From positions 1-64,000 of the forward strand of contig NZ_CP106855.1 in the NCBI RefSeq assembly GCF_002209355.2: 64,000 nucleotides of DNA, read 5' to 3'. Shown piece after piece: positions 1-7,957 of the stretch. Origin of the DNA: Bdellovibrio sp. SKB1291214. Lineage in GTDB: Bacteria > Bdellovibrionota > Bdellovibrionia > Bdellovibrionales > Bdellovibrionaceae. The first letter of the stretch is position 1, and each line of letters starts with the position of its first letter. The position numbers and the translations under genes are program-made. The notes beneath the pieces were generated by a model. The model saw only the letters and a list, made by a program, of their open reading frames with translations. It made no database searches and was not told the origin of the DNA.

Positions 1-25
1 AAAATTCGCTGCCTTTCGGCAGCGC
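1..25 (-). terminator. Hairpin terminator-like element
   Basis: A 7-bp perfect stem (CGCTGCC / GGCAGCG, 8-14 with 19-25) closes a four-base TTTC loop. Read on the minus strand it is followed by GAATTTT, so it could end transcription coming from the tRNA gene. The bases after it (26-60) hold a second, looser inverted repeat (GAGGA ... TCCTC). The T-tract is short, so strength is uncertain. Confidence 0.45.
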
Positions 26-112
26 GAGGAACAGATATTACTCTGTATTTTGTCCTCGTCAACCTCTTTTTTATTTTTTCATCATTTCGACGAAAGTCCT
101 AAAAAAGGAATT

Positions 113-188
113 TGGTGGAGGTAACAGGGATCGAACCTGCGACCTTCTGAATGCAAATCAGACGCTCTCCCAGCTGAGCTATACCCCC
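113..188 (-). tRNA. tRNA-Ala (anticodon TGC)
   Basis: Read on the minus strand this 76-nt sequence starts GGGGGTATAGCTCAGC, has the anticodon loop TTTGCAT with anticodon TGC, a T-arm ending GGTTCGATCC, and an acceptor stem GGGGGTA / TACCTCC with encoded CCA at 113-115. The acceptor pairing and the invariant D- and T-loop bases are intact. A TTGACC box on the minus strand (231-226) about 37 bp upstream is a possible -35 element, but no good -10 box was seen. It decodes GCA-family alanine codons. Confidence 0.96.
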
Positions 189-275
189 GCAAAGTGGGAC
201 TGGTTTTCGCTCAGACCCCGAAAAAGGTCAATAGCTTTTTTTCGAAAACTTAATGCAGGCCTAATTCTGCCTAAT

Positions 276-305
276 AAATAAACGAGGTTTGCACCTCGTT
301 TATTT
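276..305 (-). terminator. Rho-independent terminator of the 342-857 gene
   Basis: A perfect 12-bp stem (AAATAAACGAGG with CCTCGTTTATTT) around the loop TTTGCA lies 36 bp past the stop codon of the minus-strand gene at 342. Both arms carry A/T runs at the base of the stem, as in a bidirectional terminator. Confidence 0.75.
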
Positions 306-341
306 CGAAAAAACTACTTAAATGTATGATTTTATTGAAAC

Positions 342-857
342 TTAGGCAGAAGCCTTAAGTTTAGACGCGAGAAGTCGGTTTAACCACTTACGTTCGGCCA
401 TTAAATCGAAGCCAACCTTTTCGCCACCGGTAATAATCGCCAAATATACCTTTTTTAGGATTTCAACTTCGGTGTCATTGCCATTATCGGCACCCATCGA
501 CTCTTCCAACGCATCGTAAACGCTTACTAGGTCTGGAGTTGTCACTACTTTCGGAATACGAGACATGTCTAAACCAAGAGTTTCAACCGGCTTAAAGCCT
601 ATCAACGTCTCAGTTAGCAGAATTTTGGAACCATTTTTGAAGTTCACTTGCAAGAAAGCTTTACCTTCGGAGTCTGCTCTGTGAAGCACTTCGTTCACAT
701 CTTGAGAGCTAAAAGTAAATAATTTTCCATCAAGATCCTGGCGCAATTGGACTCTGCCAGTATCGTTCATTTTCGCGCGAAGCCCTTTTGAGGAATCGAC
801 AAAATTCAGGATGTGATCAAGTTCAGCGTGTGTCGATTTCGACTTAGAATTGCTCAA
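342..857 (-). CDS. Conserved-looking hypothetical protein, 171 aa
   Basis: Function not recognised. The open frame could begin at 887, but a TTG at 857 is preceded at ideal spacing by GGGGAGGG, so I place the start there and the protein at 171 aa. It is soluble, with no signal peptide or membrane segment. The middle has alternating strands around an ILLTETLIGFKP stretch and the C-terminal third is helical and rich in Lys and Leu (ERKWLNRLLASKLKA). It has its own terminator and no close co-directional neighbour, so it is probably monocistronic. A PilZ-like fold was considered, but the diagnostic RxxxR and DxSxxG motifs are missing. Confidence 0.7.
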   Translation of the reverse strand: MSNSKSKSTHAELDHILNFVDSSKGLRAKMNDTGRVQLRQDLDGKLFTFSSQDVNEVLHRADSEGKAFLQVNFKNGSKILLTETLIGFKPVETLGLDMSRIPKVVTTPDLVSVYDALEESMGADNGNDTEVEILKKVYLAIITGGEKVGFDLMAERKWLNRLLASKLKASA

Positions 858-887
858 GTTTCCCTCCCCTATATAGGGCCTTTCCAT

Positions 888-1142
888 ACAATGAAAGTAT
901 CGACATCCCAGGGAGGGACTTAACAGCTACTTTTTTAATTACTAAAGAACCGGTCTCTTATCCTGTAGCAATATGATTTTCTCCACAGAAAGATGTTTCA
1001 AGCCGAGTCAATCGCGGCGTGACTTGTTTCTCATGTTCCGATTTGAGATAACTTAGGAGTGCCCATCACGCCACCTATCAAGAAACATTGAGAGGGGCTG
1101 TGAGATTGCACACGGCACGCAAGTGCAAAGAAAGGCATTTTT
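888..1142. other. Intergenic region with a nested hairpin
   Basis: No gene seen. GGCGTGA (1016-1022) can pair with TCACGCC (1066-1072), enclosing a second stem TCTCA / TGAGA (1030-1050). This could be a structured 5' leader of the plus-strand cupin gene or the edge of a promoter region shared by two divergent genes. No convincing -35/-10 pair was identified. Confidence 0.3.
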
Positions 1143-1448
1143 ATGATCATCACACGTTGGCAAGCGCCGTTGGTACCAAGCAAATCACAGGTTCATATGA
1201 TTCTTGAAGCAGAAGGTTTAGAACCTTATGATGAAGTGTACGCTCCGCAGACTAAAATTCCAGATCACCGTCATCCGTTTGCAGAAGTTCGTATTATTGT
1301 AGCTGGAGAAATGCTATTTAATATCTCTGGAAATCAATTTGTATTGCGCCCTGGGGATCGCGTGGAAATTCCTGCAAATACAAAGCACACGCATACATCA
1401 CAAGGCTCTGCGGAGTGTATTTGCGTTTGTGCTCAACGTGCGATTTAA
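1143..1448 (+). CDS. Small cupin-domain protein
   Basis: A 101-aa single-domain cupin. Cupin motif 1 is seen as H42-x-H44 followed by E48 (DHRHPFAEV) and motif 2 as PGDRVEIPANTKHTH with H82/H84, so the usual 3-His/1-Glu metal site is complete. Gly and Pro spacing (RPGD, IPAN) fits the double-stranded beta-helix. Cupins of this size bind a metal and act as dioxygenases, isomerases or sensors, and the sequence does not show which substrate is used. The C-terminus has a Cys-rich ECICVC strand. A weak AAAGG lies 8 nt before the ATG. It stands alone, divergent from its left neighbour and convergent with rarA. Confidence 0.85.
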   Translation: MIITRWQAPLVPSKSQVHMILEAEGLEPYDEVYAPQTKIPDHRHPFAEVRIIVAGEMLFNISGNQFVLRPGDRVEIPANTKHTHTSQGSAECICVCAQRAI

Positions 1449-1475
1449 ACCTTTAATGAAATTCTAAAAAAAAAG

Positions 1476-1500
1476 AAGGACCCTCGCGAGGTCCTTTTTT
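1476..1500. terminator. Bidirectional terminator between the cupin gene and rarA
   Basis: AAGGACC (1476-1482) pairs with GGTCCTT (1490-1496) around a 7-nt loop. A run of nine A on the left (1467-1475 region) and T on the right lets it serve both convergent genes, and it abuts the rarA stop codon. Confidence 0.8.
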
Positions 1501-2816
1501 TATTCCTTGTTTTCTGAACGCCGCTGTTTCATCCAAGCCAAATACTCTCGGATATTTTTTTCGAATCCATGCGACGTCGGCTCGTAGATTTTTTCTGCCT
1601 GAAGTTCTTCTGGAAGGTAAGATTGCTCAGTCCAGCCGGAGGGATAGTCGTGAGGGTATTTGTAATCTCTGCCGTATCCCATTTCCTTGGCCAATGCAGT
1701 TTTAGCGGACCTTAAGTGCAATGGGACTGGCAGTGTCTTGGTTTGCTCGACCAAGGCGCGCGCTTTATGTAGAGCCATGTAGGAAGCATTCGATTTTGGA
1801 CAAGAAGCCAGATAAGTCGTCACTTGAGACAGCGTGATGGCACCTTCCGGAAGACCGATTGCTTCGACGGCTTGAAGGCCTGCTATCGCAACGGAAATTG
1901 CGCGCGGATCGGCGTTACTGATGTCTTCTGAGGCGAGGATGATCAAGCGACGAGCGATGAAAATAGGGTCTTCTCCACCGTCCAACATGCGGGCTAAGTA
2001 ATAAACAGCAGCGTCTGGATCACTGCCCCGCACGCTTTTGATGAAAGCGGAGATCAGATCGTAATGCATTTCCGAGTTTTTGTCGTAGCCGATCGGATTC
2101 TGCTGAAGAAGCTCACGCATATCATTAGTCGAAAGAGGGGCTTCCTGGCCATCTTTCATGAAACTGTAAAGAATCTCAAGGCTGTTAATCAGCCGACGAG
2201 CATCTCCATCAGAAAATTGCAGAAGGTTTTCGATGGCCTCCGGCTGTAACACCTCGGACATCGGTTTTTTGTATTGTTTTTCTGCACGAGCAACAATGTG
2301 GCGCAGATTATCTTCGTTGAGACGCTCAAAAACTACGACACGACAGCGACTTAAGAGGGCGCGATTCAGCTCGTAGCTTGGGTTTTCAGTCGTGGCTCCC
2401 ACCAGAACTATGTCGCCCTTTTCCACAAAGGGCAGAAGAACATCTTGCTGACCTTTATTGAATCTGTGGATCTCGTCGACGAAGAGAATTGTTTTTTGCT
2501 GGTACTGAAGACGGCGATCATGCCCTGCCTCTCCGATTTCTCTCAAAACTTTTGTACCCGCCTCGGTTGCGTTGATATTTTCAAAATGAGCTTTGAAATG
2601 CTGCGAGAGCGCTAACGCAAATGTGGTTTTACCGGTTCCGGGAGGTCCCCAGATAATGAGACTTGGCAAGTAGCCTTTTCGAAGCATCTGGCCCAGTTTA
2701 GACTGAGAACCAATCGTCTTTTCCTGACCTATGATTTCGTCCAAGTTTTTGGGACGAAGAATCTCGGACAAAGGAGACGTCGATAAAGCTGCGGCAGATG
2801 AGGAAAACAAATCCAT
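1500..2816 (-). CDS. rarA: Replication-associated recombination protein A (AAA+ ATPase)
   Basis: RarA/MgsA belongs to the clamp-loader-like AAA+ family and acts at stalled replication forks with SSB and the replisome. The 438-aa length is normal. Walker A GPPGTGKT is at about 57-64, Walker B ILFVDE at 110-115 followed by the family hallmark HRFNKGQQD, and the sensor 1 stretch GATTENPSYELN and arginine finger region (LLSRC) follow. The C-terminal tetramerisation part carries the typical GYGRDYKYPHDYP motif. The ATG at 2816 has only a weak ribosome binding site. It is divergent from the small exported-protein gene at 2881. Confidence 0.96.
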   Translation of the reverse strand: MDLFSSSAAALSTSPLSEILRPKNLDEIIGQEKTIGSQSKLGQMLRKGYLPSLIIWGPPGTGKTTFALALSQHFKAHFENINATEAGTKVLREIGEAGHDRRLQYQQKTILFVDEIHRFNKGQQDVLLPFVEKGDIVLVGATTENPSYELNRALLSRCRVVVFERLNEDNLRHIVARAEKQYKKPMSEVLQPEAIENLLQFSDGDARRLINSLEILYSFMKDGQEAPLSTNDMRELLQQNPIGYDKNSEMHYDLISAFIKSVRGSDPDAAVYYLARMLDGGEDPIFIARRLIILASEDISNADPRAISVAIAGLQAVEAIGLPEGAITLSQVTTYLASCPKSNASYMALHKARALVEQTKTLPVPLHLRSAKTALAKEMGYGRDYKYPHDYPSGWTEQSYLPEELQAEKIYEPTSHGFEKNIREYLAWMKQRRSENKE

Positions 2817-2880
2817 GCTGGCATCTATAGTTCATTTGGCTTTTGAAATCACCAGTATTGTTAAAATCGACGGAGGAGCT

Positions 2881-3141
2881 ATGAAAATACAATTTATGAC
2901 CGGAGTCGTTGTCGGAGCACTTGTTGTTGCTGGGGCTGCTTATGCGCAGATGAGGCCTCAAGGTGGCGTCAGTGACACCTACACATTTCCAGACGGTACC
3001 GAGGTGCGATCCGCATTCATTGGGATTGCCAACTCAGGGGTCGCCAATGTGATTCAAGTCAAAAAAACGAATGGTGATGACTGTTATGCGATCTTAGGCA
3101 CAAGCGGACAATCTCCAGCGATTGACTGCGGTCCTCAATAA
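2881..3141 (+). CDS. Small exported protein, 86 aa
   Basis: Function not recognised. GGAGGAGCT sits directly before the ATG at 2881, so this start is preferred over an in-frame upstream ATG at 2731 that lies inside rarA. Residues 1-23 form a signal peptide (MKIQ, then a hydrophobic Val/Ala/Gly core, ending AYA before QM). The mature part is about 63 aa, with a threonine/glycine-rich beta-like region and two cysteines (DDCYA and IDCGPQ near the C-terminus) that could form one disulfide in the periplasm. It has its own terminator and appears monocistronic. Confidence 0.8.
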   Translation: MKIQFMTGVVVGALVVAGAAYAQMRPQGGVSDTYTFPDGTEVRSAFIGIANSGVANVIQVKKTNGDDCYAILGTSGQSPAIDCGPQ

Positions 3142-3169
3142 AAAAAAGCCATCATAGATGGCTTTTTTT
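3141..3169. terminator. Bidirectional Rho-independent terminator
   Basis: AAAAAAAGCCATC pairs with GATGGCTTTTTTT around a 3-nt ATA loop. It closes the 2881-3141 gene on the plus strand and the 3192-3764 gene on the minus strand. Confidence 0.9.
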
Positions 3170-3191
3170 CAAGTTTACTTTAGGCTAAACA

Positions 3192-3764
3192 TCAATACTG
3201 ACTTCCATAATTAAAAAACGACGTCGCCGTGAATCCAACAGTATCGTCGGAATTGTTAGGATCTTCGGTATAACCGTAAACTTTGATTGTTCCAGTTGCC
3301 GTAAAGTTTTGCACATCCACATCTATTCCACCGCAGTAGATAGCACAATCCGTTACCTTATCCGCCTCTGCGGCATTTGCTGGAATCTTTGCGACCTTAC
3401 CCCCGGACCACCATGATTGCTTTAGAGCTGCTAGTTGCTCCCCCCCTAATGCACAAGTCTGTTGTGTGCCACCAGGAGGAGTGTAATATATCTTGATTGC
3501 GGAAATATATGTATCTCGGGTTGCATCATTTAATTTGAAGGTGACCTTGGGGATCGTAAAGTAGGCCTGTGGGATATCTGGGGAAGCCGCTGTGCCCGCT
3601 GCTAAAGCGGATTTCGTCTCATAACACGAAGTTCCAGCCGCAGGAATGGCAAATCTTAAACTACTAGAGACCGAAATCTCAACCGTGCCCCCGCTCTCGC
3701 CCCCTGAGCAAGAAGTTAAGCTGAAAATTGATAAAGCCGTCAAAAATAACGTTATATGTTTCAT
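3192..3764 (-). CDS. Putative lipoprotein, 190 aa
   Basis: Function not recognised. A lipoprotein signal peptide is clear: basic start, hydrophobic core and lipobox LTSC with the acylated Cys at residue 19, followed by a flexible SGGESGG linker. The mature domain has paired cysteines (SCYET, QTCALGG, DCAIYCGG) and a beta-rich composition ending in a Tyr-rich C-terminus. GGGAGG is placed 4 nt before the ATG. It follows pilQ by 13 bp and is probably the last gene of the pilus operon, so a role as a pilus or secretin accessory is possible but only inferred from position. Confidence 0.75.
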   Translation of the reverse strand: MKHITLFLTALSIFSLTSCSGGESGGTVEISVSSSLRFAIPAAGTSCYETKSALAAGTAASPDIPQAYFTIPKVTFKLNDATRDTYISAIKIYYTPPGGTQQTCALGGEQLAALKQSWWSGGKVAKIPANAAEADKVTDCAIYCGGIDVDVQNFTATGTIKVYGYTEDPNNSDDTVGFTATSFFNYGSQY

Positions 3765-3777
3765 TTAGCCTCCCACT

Positions 3778-6012
3778 CTAGTTGTTTTGTGCTGACATTC
3801 CGTTAACTTGAGCCGCGTTTGCTCCAAATTGACCAGTCACTCTTGGTGTCAAGAATACCAAGAGTTCTGATTTCTCTTTGCTCGAGTTTTGAAGTTTGAA
3901 AAGGTTCCCGATAAAAGGAATTTCTCTTAACCAAGGCACACCTTCATCACCTTCCGTCGCGTCACTCACGTAAATGCCCCCGATAACCGCAGTTTGACCA
4001 TTTTTAACCAAAACGCGCGTATCTGCTTCACGAGTATTCGTAGAGAATGACCCATCGGCTTGCGTTGCACCCTGAACCTGACGCGCAACCTTTACTTTCA
4101 TCATAACAGAACCGTCCGCAGTTACCTGAGGAGTAACATCCAATCTTAACGAGAGTGGCTTAAATTGATACGTTACTTGACTGGAATTCCCAGTAATAGT
4201 CACCTGTCTGACTGGCACTTCGGTCGTCTGAGTAATGTATGCAGGCTCATTAGACATCGTCATGATTCTTGGAGAGGAAAGGGTTTTAACTTTCGACTCC
4301 GCCTCTGACAAGGAAAGTGCCGCTGAAATACTTCCGAAGATATCCAAGGTACCCACATCAACGTTAAAGTTGAAGTTCCCCCCCTGAGCCATAGCAGGGT
4401 TGATATTGAATCGTGGAGTCATGTTGACGGGCCCACGTTGAGTGTTACCCAAACTGATCGCTTGACCTGAAACATTCCAATTTACACCCACGCTGCGAGT
4501 GAATCTTTCGGAAGCTTCGACAATTTTACCCTCAATCAAGACCTGAGGTGGCTGTGTATCTAGAGAAAGAATCAACTTAGCTGCCCGATCCAGGTTTTCA
4601 GCGATGTCCGTCACAACCACAGAGTTTGTACGAGGATCACCCACGACCCGACCACGTTCGCCCAAGAAGTCCTTAAGCTTCTTTTCCAAATCTTCAACAC
4701 GCGCGTAGCTAATATTAAACATTCGGACTTTAAGGGGTTCCGTGTTTTTACGAGCCAGTGCCAATTTAGCAGCGTCATCCTCTTCAGTACGTAAGTCATT
4801 TAATTGAGCAATCCGCAGAACATTACCTTGGCGAGTGTAACCAAGTTTACGGGCTCTCATAAGAACCACGAGAGCTTGGTCCCAAGGAACCTGACGAAGC
4901 TTAAGGCTTACTGCGCCCTTTACGTCGTCAGAGATGACCATGTTGACGCCGCTTTCTTCTGTGATGAAGTTTAGGGCGTCACGGATGTCCATGTTGCTTG
5001 TCTCGATAGAAATCTTTTTACCGTAGAATTGAGTATTTCCTGTCAAAAATTCCGTCAAATTTTGATTCGGTAGAATTTTTCCATCGCCAGCAATGGCATT
5101 TGTATCATCAGCAGGAGCGCTTTGCGGACCCGATGCCACACTTGTTGGGGCAGAACCCGCTGCAACGATCAGAACAGCGTTACCCTCATTCTGAACTGCT
5201 GGCTCAGATACTCCTTCGCGCAACTGAACAACGATACGTGCCTTTGTTGATCCGGGGTTTTGGTAGGCATCGATAGCTCCTACTGCTCCACGAATATCTT
5301 TTGTATTCAATGAACGCTTCAAGCGATCTGGTAAAATCGCGTTATCAACTTCCACAATATACTGGTGCAAATCGGGATTTGAGCGAGTTGTAAACGTAAG
5401 AGGGCGATTACCCTGAACGATAATCGTTCCACCGTTATCGTTGGCTTTAAATTGCAAATCCGTGATTGTCGCTGGAGCCGACTGATTGGCTGCGACCGGA
5501 GTTGAAGGCTGAGTCTGTGGAATTTCCTGTGCTGGTGCAGCTGGCTCTTCCATTGGAGGTTGTTCAGGGACATCTGCAACTTGCGGTGCACCAGTTTCAG
5601 TGTCAACGATTGGTGGCATTTCAACGGGGCCCGCATCTGCAGGAGCCACTGGTTCTTGAGAAGCTTGTTGTGGAGTTGAACCTTCGGCTTGATCGAACTC
5701 ATCTTCCAAATTGCCACTTTGCGGTTGGGTTTGACCTGCTTGATGAGCTTGGTCTTCCGGAGAGTTGTCGAAGTCGGCGAATTCATCTGTTGCACCAGAT
5801 TCAGATGGAGTGGCTTCAGCTGAGGATGCAGAACTGTCGTCCGCTACAACATCTGAACCATCACCACCACTGTCATCCAGGCTTAAATCAGCACCCGCTG
5901 ACGAGTCCATTGTATCATCCAATGAAAGATCGTCCTGCGCAGGTCGGCTTGCACACGAGGTAAGTGATGCAATCATTGCAGCTACGATCATAAATCTAAT
6001 GAATCCGTTCAT
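3778..6012 (-). CDS. pilQ: Type IV pilus secretin PilQ
   Basis: The outer-membrane channel through which the type IV pilus passes. At 744 aa the order is: signal peptide with lipobox LTSC (Cys at 20), a long acidic Ser/Asp/Gln-rich linker (about 25-175), an AMIN domain that binds peptidoglycan (about 180-285), an STN/N0 domain (about 335-405), an N1-type secretin domain with VVGDPRTNSVVVTD (about 425-490) and the secretin beta-barrel with KTLSSPRIMTMSN, VLVKNGQTAVIGG and VPWLREIPFIGNLF. The C-terminus ends beyond LLVFLTPRV. AAGGGAGG precedes the ATG. It is the last core gene of pilMNOPQ. Pili are known to be required for prey entry in Bdellovibrio. Confidence 0.97.
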   Translation of the reverse strand: MNGFIRFMIVAAMIASLTSCASRPAQDDLSLDDTMDSSAGADLSLDDSGGDGSDVVADDSSASSAEATPSESGATDEFADFDNSPEDQAHQAGQTQPQSGNLEDEFDQAEGSTPQQASQEPVAPADAGPVEMPPIVDTETGAPQVADVPEQPPMEEPAAPAQEIPQTQPSTPVAANQSAPATITDLQFKANDNGGTIIVQGNRPLTFTTRSNPDLHQYIVEVDNAILPDRLKRSLNTKDIRGAVGAIDAYQNPGSTKARIVVQLREGVSEPAVQNEGNAVLIVAAGSAPTSVASGPQSAPADDTNAIAGDGKILPNQNLTEFLTGNTQFYGKKISIETSNMDIRDALNFITEESGVNMVISDDVKGAVSLKLRQVPWDQALVVLMRARKLGYTRQGNVLRIAQLNDLRTEEDDAAKLALARKNTEPLKVRMFNISYARVEDLEKKLKDFLGERGRVVGDPRTNSVVVTDIAENLDRAAKLILSLDTQPPQVLIEGKIVEASERFTRSVGVNWNVSGQAISLGNTQRGPVNMTPRFNINPAMAQGGNFNFNVDVGTLDIFGSISAALSLSEAESKVKTLSSPRIMTMSNEPAYITQTTEVPVRQVTITGNSSQVTYQFKPLSLRLDVTPQVTADGSVMMKVKVARQVQGATQADGSFSTNTREADTRVLVKNGQTAVIGGIYVSDATEGDEGVPWLREIPFIGNLFKLQNSSKEKSELLVFLTPRVTGQFGANAAQVNGMSAQNN

Positions 6013-6033
6013 TAGTACCTCCCTTATAAGAGA

Positions 6034-6762
6034 CTATTTTTTAAATTCCATGATGCGAGATTCTTTAATGGGTTTGTCTTCATCGTATCTAGTCTCGATG
6101 ACAACAACCTCGCCTTCACGAATTGCCGAAATATATCCATCATTTCGGCCTACTCGAGAACTCTTCGTTACTGTGTAAACTCCACCGTCAGGATCTTTGA
6201 TCATCGCTCGTGGTGTCTTCACATCCCAAAGAATACCAATAATTTGCAAACGTTCCAAATCCCAACGTTGAAGAGGCTCGAGCTGATCGGCCGGAGTCTC
6301 TTTTCTGGTAACTTTAATGATTTTGAACGGCTTAAACGGGTCACGCTTTCCGTTCGGATCATAAATGTAATTGTCTTTAGACAACATGTCTCCGATATCT
6401 GAGGAAGGCGCTGTTACGGCGTCCCCCATAGGAGGTGGCCCTGCATTCGGCACACCTTGCGGCGGCGGCGGTATGCTTGGGGGTGCTGTTTGTGCAGAAC
6501 CCGCCGGTGGTGGCGGCACTGCCTGAGGAGGCGCTCCACCCGGCTGCGCCTGATTTACTTCATTCATAAACTCCGGAGGCAAATCTCCGTTGCTGGGACC
6601 ACCCGCTGGTGGGCCCGGCGGGACCTGTGATTGAGGTGGTTCTGCTGGCGGAGGAGTCTGTGAATGAGCTGGTGCCATGAACTTCGCGCTGACAGCAAAT
6701 GCCAACCAAAGCCCTAATGCAGCAACTATAATGTAAGACATCATCCATCTTACCGACTTCAC
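6034..6762 (-). CDS. pilP: Type IV pilus assembly lipoprotein-type protein PilP
   Basis: PilP links the inner-membrane PilNO dimer to the secretin PilQ. This 242-aa protein has an N-terminal membrane anchor (about 8-27) but no lipobox Cys, unlike many PilP proteins, then a very Pro/Gly/Gln-rich linker (about 33-120). The folded C-terminal beta domain begins with the family motif GKRDPFKPF (about 138-146) and contains LQIIGILWD and a VGRNDGYI stretch typical of PilP. Its start overlaps the pilO stop by 4 bp, pointing to translational coupling. Confidence 0.93.
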   Translation of the reverse strand: MKSVRWMMSYIIVAALGLWLAFAVSAKFMAPAHSQTPPPAEPPQSQVPPGPPAGGPSNGDLPPEFMNEVNQAQPGGAPPQAVPPPPAGSAQTAPPSIPPPPQGVPNAGPPPMGDAVTAPSSDIGDMLSKDNYIYDPNGKRDPFKPFKIIKVTRKETPADQLEPLQRWDLERLQIIGILWDVKTPRAMIKDPDGGVYTVTKSSRVGRNDGYISAIREGEVVVIETRYDEDKPIKESRIMEFKK

Positions 6763-7349
6763 TGAGGATTCTCCACTTTAGGTTTTTCGGGTGCTAGCTT
6801 GTAACCCACAACCTGACCTTCAAATTTTAAATTCTTAGTCGGGTCGCTGTTATCTTCGGCATTGATAACTATATTTTTCACACGAGCCATACGTTCTGAA
6901 GATGAAACCAAAGAAACAAATTGTGCTAGTTGGGCATAACTGCCTTCTAACGTAACATCTACAGGAACTTCTTCCACAACTTCTCTTTTTATATTTTCAG
7001 CTGGCTTTTTAATTTTTACGCTGACGCCTGCTCCGCGCGCAAAACTATCGATCGCCTTATTGATATCAATTGAAAAAAGAACCGTTGGAAGTCGGCGTGA
7101 TATTTCTTGATACTGCTGGCTAAGGCGGCCGAGTTTCTCGCGCATCTCGTTCACCTGTCTTAAGGTTGCATCTGTATCTTTCTTTTTCGCCTCTTGCTCT
7201 TGAACCTGCTGCTGGACAGCCGCAATTTGAGCTTCGACCTGTGAACCATCGTCATAAAGAGTAAAGTAAAACACAGCCGCAAAAACCAAGCCTACGCCAA
7301 GAGTTTTTCCGTAAGTGAAACCAGCGAGGGTATCAAACAACTTATTCAT
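6759..7349 (-). CDS. pilO: Type IV pilus inner-membrane protein PilO
   Basis: A 196-aa bitopic protein of the pilus alignment complex. It has a short cytoplasmic start, one membrane helix (about 15-31), a long coiled coil (about 37-85, Gln/Glu/Lys-rich) and a C-terminal ferredoxin-like periplasmic domain that pairs with PilN. The stretch VPVDVTLEGSYAQLAQFVS is a typical PilO signature. It overlaps pilN by 4 bp and pilP by 4 bp. Confidence 0.94.
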   Translation of the reverse strand: MNKLFDTLAGFTYGKTLGVGLVFAAVFYFTLYDDGSQVEAQIAAVQQQVQEQEAKKKDTDATLRQVNEMREKLGRLSQQYQEISRRLPTVLFSIDINKAIDSFARGAGVSVKIKKPAENIKREVVEEVPVDVTLEGSYAQLAQFVSLVSSSERMARVKNIVINAEDNSDPTKNLKFEGQVVGYKLAPEKPKVENPQ

Positions 7350-7957
7350 TGTGTTGTAGTCCTCTCTAGCACGGCGCTAATCTCAAATTTTTTGAGGATC
7401 ATGTTATCAACTGTTACCTCAGTTGAACTTACCAAATTTACATCCATCAAAAACACACTCTTAGTCAGTGCTTCCAAAAATTGGGATACTTCAAAGTCAC
7501 TCATCCCAAGGCCTTGGATGTTAATCCTCTCGGGAGTGAGACTGACTTTAGTTAACCAGGCTTTTTCTGGAATCACTTGTTGCATGAGATCGATGACGCG
7601 GATTTCACGTGACCGGTCTCGAGAAATTTTGTCGAGAGCTGAGATACGCGCTTCAATGACGGCTTCGTCCTCTTTGAACTTTTTAATTTCGGCAACTGAG
7701 GCAGCTTGCTTTGAATTATAGTTCTCAAGTTCAGATAAGGTTGCTTGCAGGCTGCCAAGTCGGGATTGCAACTCTGGGACATGTTGTTCCTGGTACGCAT
7801 AGAGACAAATCGCTGGAATTAAAATGACGACAATTCTCTTTAATGCTTCCTTACGGGCTTCTTCGGAAACGAAGCTATCTTCGGTGGAAATTTCGCCGAA
7901 TTGGATGCCGCTGGAGGCGGGGCTTGATTTTGTCGAAGCGAGGTTGATTTTAATCAT
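7346..7957 (-). CDS. pilN: Type IV pilus inner-membrane protein PilN
   Basis: PilN binds cytoplasmic PilM through its N-terminus and dimerises with PilO in the periplasm. The first residues, MIKINLA, are the conserved PilM-binding INLL-type motif. A membrane helix at about 42-58 is followed by a coiled coil and a C-terminal domain containing PEKAWLTKVSLTPERINIQG. Length 203 aa is normal. The N-terminal cytoplasmic tail (about 40 residues) is a little longer than in Pseudomonas. It overlaps pilM by 4 bp. Confidence 0.94.
   Translation of the reverse strand: MIKINLASTKSSPASSGIQFGEISTEDSFVSEEARKEALKRIVVILIPAICLYAYQEQHVPELQSRLGSLQATLSELENYNSKQAASVAEIKKFKEDEAVIEARISALDKISRDRSREIRVIDLMQQVIPEKAWLTKVSLTPERINIQGLGMSDFEVSQFLEALTKSVFLMDVNLVSSTEVTVDNMILKKFEISAVLERTTTQ

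Noticed and set aside
342-857. PilZ-domain call for the first protein
   Set aside because: The RxxxR and (D/N)xSxxG motifs are not found.
2731-2880. Upstream extension of the 2881-3141 gene
   Set aside because: The longer frame overlaps rarA and has no ribosome binding site, while GGAGGAGCT precedes ATG 2881 with a good signal peptide.
5466-5963. Long plus-strand frames antisense to pilQ
   Set aside because: They mirror the low-complexity Gln/Glu/Ser linker of PilQ and show no start signals or domain features.
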